Shown: in pieces, positions 61,136 to 64,000 of the stretch
How positions within the stretch are numbered: the first letter of the stretch is position 1
Layout of the letters: each line of letters begins with the position of its first letter
Source of the DNA: 79-D21 sp964521575
GTDB lineage: Bacteria; Synergistota; Synergistia; Synergistales; 79-D21
Length of the DNA stretch: 64,000 nucleotides
Assembly (NCBI GenBank): GCA_964521575.1
Contig: CAZFSR010000009.1
Span: 1 to 64,000 of the forward strand
Direction of reading: 5' to 3'
Position numbers and translations under genes: made by a program
The notes under the pieces: generated by a model
What the model was told of the DNA's origin: nothing
The model's database searches: none
Seen by the model: only the letters and a program-made list of their open reading frames with translations

Positions 61136-61142
61136 GAACCGC

Positions 61143-61664
61143 CTAGAGAATCGCGAGCCCCGCCAGCCCGAACAGGAGGAAAAGGGCTGGCGGGTTTTCC
61201 CTGAAGAAACGGAACCGGAGGGCCGCGATCCCCGCTGCGAAGAGCAGGGCGGGAAGGATGCCCGAAAAGGCCGTCTGGGCCAGGGGCAGGAACGCCAGGG
61301 TCAAAAGGGCGGCCACAGTGGGTCTCAGGGCGTTCCTGAAACGGTCCATGCACCCTTCGGGGCCGCACTTGAGCAGGGCAGAAACGGCGATGACGATAAT
61401 CAGCGGGGCGCCGCAGACGGAGAGGGTGGCCACCGTCGCCCCGGTGAACCCGGCGCGCTGGAAGCCGACGAATGTGGCGGCATTCACGGCGATGGGGCCG
61501 GGGGTCACCTGGGCCAGGGCGAGGACCTGGTTGAAGCCGTCGAGGGTCAGCCAGCGGTAGTTGTCCACCAGGATGTGCCGGATCAGGGGAAGGGTCGAGA
61601 TCCCGCCGCCGAAAGCCCCGATTCCCACTTGGGCGAAGCCCCAGGCCAGCTTCAGCAGTTCCAT
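61143..61664 (-). CDS. CHR-family (chromate-type) transporter, second half-protein
   Basis: Membrane protein of 173 residues from ATG 61664 with GGAGGG upstream. The N-terminus FAQVGIGAFGGGISTLPLIR and QVTPGPIAVNAATFVGFQ are the ChrA-domain signatures. Full-length ChrA has two such domains in one chain; here each is a separate gene. The start overlaps the end of the partner by 13 nt, so both halves are probably made together and form a heterodimer. True substrate (chromate or another oxyanion) is unknown. Confidence 0.85.
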   Translation of the reverse strand: MELLKLAWGFAQVGIGAFGGGISTLPLIRHILVDNYRWLTLDGFNQVLALAQVTPGPIAVNAATFVGFQRAGFTGATVATLSVCGAPLIIVIAVSALLKCGPEGCMDRFRNALRPTVAALLTLAFLPLAQTAFSGILPALLFAAGIAALRFRFFRENPPALFLLFGLAGLAIL

Positions 61665-62194
61665 CGGTTTCCCTCCGGAAGAACGAGGCGGAGCCCGACC
61701 CCGCAGGCCATGGCGACCAGTGGGTGGAGGCCTGCCCACAAAATGAGGGCGATCACCAGGGCATAGGGAAGGAAATTGATCCAGCGCGCCTTTCCCACGA
61801 GGGAACGCTTGACTTCCCCCCACACCAGGGTGGCGACGAGTGCGGCCACCGCGCAGAGGACGCCCTTGAAGAAGGCCGCCAGGAGCACGGAATCCCGGTG
61901 GCCCATCACGAAGCCGGAAAGGATGAGGATGGCGGAGAAAGGGGGGACCAGGATTCCCGCCACGGAGGCAAGAGCCCCGGGTATCCCCGCGATCTTCCGG
62001 CCGGCCAGCCATGCCGAGCTCGTCGCGATGGGGCCGGGCATGGAGGTCGCCAGGGCGGCGATGTCGGACATCTCCTCTTCCGGGAAACCCCGCTTACGGA
62101 GTTCGGTTTTTGCCATCGCCAGGATGGCGATGCCGCCGCCGAAGGTGACGGCGCTGATTTTGAAGAACATGAGGAAGAGGGCCATAGGGCTCAT
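61652..62194 (-). CDS. CHR-family (chromate-type) transporter, first half-protein
   Basis: Partner of the preceding entry, 180 residues from ATG 62194 with AAGGAGA 8 nt upstream. Signatures are MFFKISAVTFGGGIAILAMA and SMPGPIATSSAWLAG. It is first in the two-gene unit and divergent from the Fur-family regulator, sharing a 114-nt control region that carries the regulator's likely operator. Confidence 0.85.
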   Translation of the reverse strand: MSPMALFLMFFKISAVTFGGGIAILAMAKTELRKRGFPEEEMSDIAALATSMPGPIATSSAWLAGRKIAGIPGALASVAGILVPPFSAILILSGFVMGHRDSVLLAAFFKGVLCAVAALVATLVWGEVKRSLVGKARWINFLPYALVIALILWAGLHPLVAMACGVGLRLVLPEGNRWNC

Positions 62195-62272
62195 TCTGCG
62201 GTTCTCCTTCCGGGTGCGCATCGGTTCCATTTTAACCGAAGCGCGGGAACCCCTTTTCGGATGCCCCCATAC

Positions 62273-62289
62273 TTGCAAGTGATTTGCAA
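62273..62289. promoter_or_regulatory. Fur-family box (candidate Zur operator)
   Basis: Dyad TTGCAAGT-G-ATTTGCAA, an 8-1-8 inverted repeat with one mismatch. Fur, Zur and PerR sites share this 7-1-7 type geometry. It covers the -35 of the regulator's own promoter. Confidence 0.6.
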
Positions 62290-62301
62290 ATACACTATCA
62301 T
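62273..62301 (+). promoter_or_regulatory. Promoter of the zinc-regulator/znu operon
   Basis: TTGCAA (62273-62278), 17-nt spacer, TATCAT (62296-62301, five of six). The start codon is only 8 nt after the -10, so the transcript would be leaderless or begin at the ATG. Confidence 0.5.
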
Positions 62302-62308
62302 CCTTTCC

Positions 62309-62755
62309 ATGGAAACCCTTTGCAATGCAGCCCTGCTGCTGAAGTCGAACGGGATGCGGGTCACCCCGGCGCGCGTTCTCCTGCTGGAAGCCCTCCATTC
62401 CGGGAGAGGGCTTTTCACGGCGCAGGAACTTCATGGATTCCTGCCGGCCGGGAGCGCCGACCTTGTCACCGTCTACCGCTTCCTGGCCCTTCTCGTCAAG
62501 GCGAGGCTCGCGCGTGAGGTCGCCGGAACGGACGGCGTCGCCTACTACGAGATGGCCTGCAGGCACAACCCGGTCCATCCGCATTTCGAATGTCTCGGCT
62601 GCGGCAGGATCCTATGCCTGCCGGTTTTCCTGGAGGAAGATTCCGACCGGGTTTATGCCTACGGAGAAGGACACGACATCGAGAGCGTTTCTGTTGTCTT
62701 CCGGGGAACCTGCTCGGAATGCCTGGCAAAGGCAGAGAAGGAGGAAAAAGGATGA
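62309..62755 (+). CDS. Fur-family metal-responsive repressor, Zur-like
   Basis: Regulator of 148 residues from ATG 62309. The winged helix (VTPARVLLLEALHS, VTVYRFLALLVKARLAREV) is followed by a metal-sensing region with HPHFECLGCGRIL and CSEC, which provide the two CxxC structural-zinc pairs, and further histidines. Neighbouring znuA and znuC point to zinc as the signal (Zur); by sequence alone Fur or PerR cannot be excluded. It probably represses its own operon through the dyad at 62273. Confidence 0.82.
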   Translation: METLCNAALLLKSNGMRVTPARVLLLEALHSGRGLFTAQELHGFLPAGSADLVTVYRFLALLVKARLAREVAGTDGVAYYEMACRHNPVHPHFECLGCGRILCLPVFLEEDSDRVYAYGEGHDIESVSVVFRGTCSECLAKAEKEEKG

Positions 62756-63603
62756 AACGTTTGATTCTTCTGTTGCTGATGGCCAGCCTGCCGACCGTTT
62801 TCGTCGGCTTTCTCCTTCACCGCCCTGTTTCCGCCGGCCCCTTGAAGGTGTTCGTCAGCGTCCCGCCGCAAAAGTACTTCGTGGAACGTGTGGGGGGAAA
62901 CCGGGTCCGGGTGTCCGTCCTGATTCCTCCGGGGGCGGATCCCCACACCTTCGAACCGCGGCCCGCCTCCATGGTCGAGCTCTCCCAGGCCCGGGCCTGG
63001 TTCACGATCGGGGTCCCCTTCGAGGACAACCTGTTGCCGAGAGTTGCCCCGATGAACCCGGAACTCGAGATCGTCCGGACCGAGAAGGGGATCGTCCGGA
63101 CCGAATCGGCCCACGGGAGTGCCGATCCCCATATCTGGCTCTCTCCGCGCCTGGTGAAGAGCCAGGCGGAAAACATCCTGGCCGGGCTCATCAAGGCCGA
63201 CCCCGCCGGGGAGAGGATATACCGGTCCAATGCGAGGCGTTTCCAGGCCGAGCTGGATGCCCTTGACCGGGAATTCAAAACCCTTTTTGCACCCGCCAGG
63301 GAAAAGTCGTTCCTGGTGTTTCACCCGTCCTGGGGTTACCTCGCCGCGGATTACGGGCTCCGGCAGATCGCCATAGAGGTCGAAGGGAAGGAGCCGAAGG
63401 GGGCTGAGCTTTCCCGGATTATCGACCTGGCGAAAGAAAAGAGGATCCGGGTGATCTTTGTCGAGCCCCAGTTTTCTTCCCGAAGTGCCGGAACGATCGC
63501 CGAGTCGATCGGGGCGAAGGTCGTGACGGCCGACCCCTTGGCGGCCAACTGGGCCGACAACCTGCGCAAGGCGGCCCGGGCCTTCTCCCAGGCTGCACGC
63601 TAG
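62752..63603 (+). CDS. znuA: Zinc ABC transporter substrate-binding protein, ZnuA type
   Basis: Extracytoplasmic zinc (or manganese) receptor of the cluster A-1 family, 283 residues from ATG 62752, whose ATGA overlaps the regulator stop. A signal peptide (LILLLLMASLPTVFVGFLLH, cleavage near VSAG) precedes the mature chain. Metal ligands are the histidines in PPGADPHTFEPRPASM, SADPHIWLSP and FLVFHPSWGYLAADYG, and a late acidic residue. The His-rich flexible loop common in ZnuA is nearly absent. Context with a Zur-like repressor favours zinc. Confidence 0.87.
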   Translation: MKRLILLLLMASLPTVFVGFLLHRPVSAGPLKVFVSVPPQKYFVERVGGNRVRVSVLIPPGADPHTFEPRPASMVELSQARAWFTIGVPFEDNLLPRVAPMNPELEIVRTEKGIVRTESAHGSADPHIWLSPRLVKSQAENILAGLIKADPAGERIYRSNARRFQAELDALDREFKTLFAPAREKSFLVFHPSWGYLAADYGLRQIAIEVEGKEPKGAELSRIIDLAKEKRIRVIFVEPQFSSRSAGTIAESIGAKVVTADPLAANWADNLRKAARAFSQAAR

Positions 63604-63613
63604 CCGCAAAACC

Positions 63614-64000
63614 ATGGAAAACCGTGCGTACGACATCGAGCTGAGGGATGTCAGGTTTGCCTACAACGGGTCTGGCCCCGTGCTGGACGGGGTTTCCCTT
63701 GCCGTCAGGCCGAAGGAGTTCCTGGCGGTCCTGGGGCCGAACGGCGGGGGCAAAAGCACCTTGCTCCGAGTCATCCTCGGGCTTCTCGAACCCCAGGCCG
63801 GAACGGTTCGGCTGCTGGGTAGCCCCCCGGCGGAATCTGTGCGTCGCGTGGGATATGTTCCCCAGGACGCGAATTCGAACCGGGGCTTTCCCGTTTCGGT
63901 GGAAGACGTGGTCCTCATGGGCCGTTTCAGCGGGAAAGGCGCGCGATGGAAAGCCGGGGCCGAAGACCGGCGCGCGGCGGAAGAGGCCATGGCCCGGATG
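63614..64000 (+). CDS. znuC: Zinc ABC transporter ATP-binding protein, ZnuC type (truncated by window end)
   Basis: The frame is open from ATG 63614 to the end of the window (129 codons, no stop), so only the N-terminal half is seen. The chain begins MENRAYDIELRDVRFAYNGS. Walker A is GPNGGGKSTLLRVILG (about residue 42) and the Q-loop is in VGYVPQDANSNRGFPVSV (about 79-96), as in ZnuC/MntB-type ATPases. It starts 10 nt after znuA. Confidence 0.87.
   Translation, partial: MENRAYDIELRDVRFAYNGSGPVLDGVSLAVRPKEFLAVLGPNGGGKSTLLRVILGLLEPQAGTVRLLGSPPAESVRRVGYVPQDANSNRGFPVSVEDVVLMGRFSGKGARWKAGAEDRRAAEEAMARM

Overview
The window reads as a chromosomal segment of a GC-rich, diderm, anaerobic bacterium that ferments amino acids and peptides. 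The support is a type V autotransporter, which needs an outer membrane, together with a four-subunit pyruvate:ferredoxin oxidoreductase, TRAP and peptide ABC uptake, a 2,4-diaminopentanoate-dehydrogenase-like enzyme and a LysW carrier-protein pathway under a T-box leader. The combination suggests Synergistota. That is inference; no rRNA or other phylogenetic marker is present. No tRNA, CRISPR array, phage or intact insertion sequence was seen.

Layout. 1-10.8 kb: a TRAP solute-binding protein (minus strand), a D-2-hydroxyacid dehydrogenase, then a GntR regulator followed by a complete dipeptide/oligopeptide ABC system that runs into an arginine-deiminase-superfamily enzyme and a metallo-beta-lactamase-fold hydrolase, apparently one catabolic operon. 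10.9-19 kb: a sugar epimerase, a 1,308-residue autotransporter with about 31 short passenger repeats, a PAS/HD-GYP signalling protein and a GAF protein. 19.1-26.8 kb (minus): the lysW-X-Y-Z-J-K cluster behind a T-box leader, a second LysW ligase of the ArgX type under its own promoter, and a diaminopentanoate-dehydrogenase-like gene. 26.9-32 kb: tex, a hypothetical gene, an M20 amidohydrolase and a GH18-type lipoprotein or secreted protein.

32.4-50.4 kb: a surface-glycan locus. It has glycosyltransferases of several families, a polyprenyl-phosphate sugar-1-phosphate transferase, gmd and fcl for GDP-L-fucose, a GT11 fucosyltransferase, an asparagine-synthetase-like protein and a MurJ/Wzx-type flippase. 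The por operon sits in the middle on the opposite strand. The part from about 42 to 50 kb is visibly richer in A+T than its flanks, as is common for transferred glycan islands.

50.4-64 kb: mscL, a putative nucleobase permease with a phosphoribosyltransferase, then the most unusual unit of the window. In it a NitT/TauT-type ABC transporter (binding protein, ATPase, permease) is interleaved with a one-module NRPS-like protein (adenylation, carrier, thioesterase) and a phosphopantetheinyl transferase. Two copies of the same terminator hairpin bracket the unit. After it come an MFS exporter, a nitroreductase, a cupin, a split CHR-family transporter, and a zinc-type Fur regulator with znuA and a truncated znuC at the right edge.
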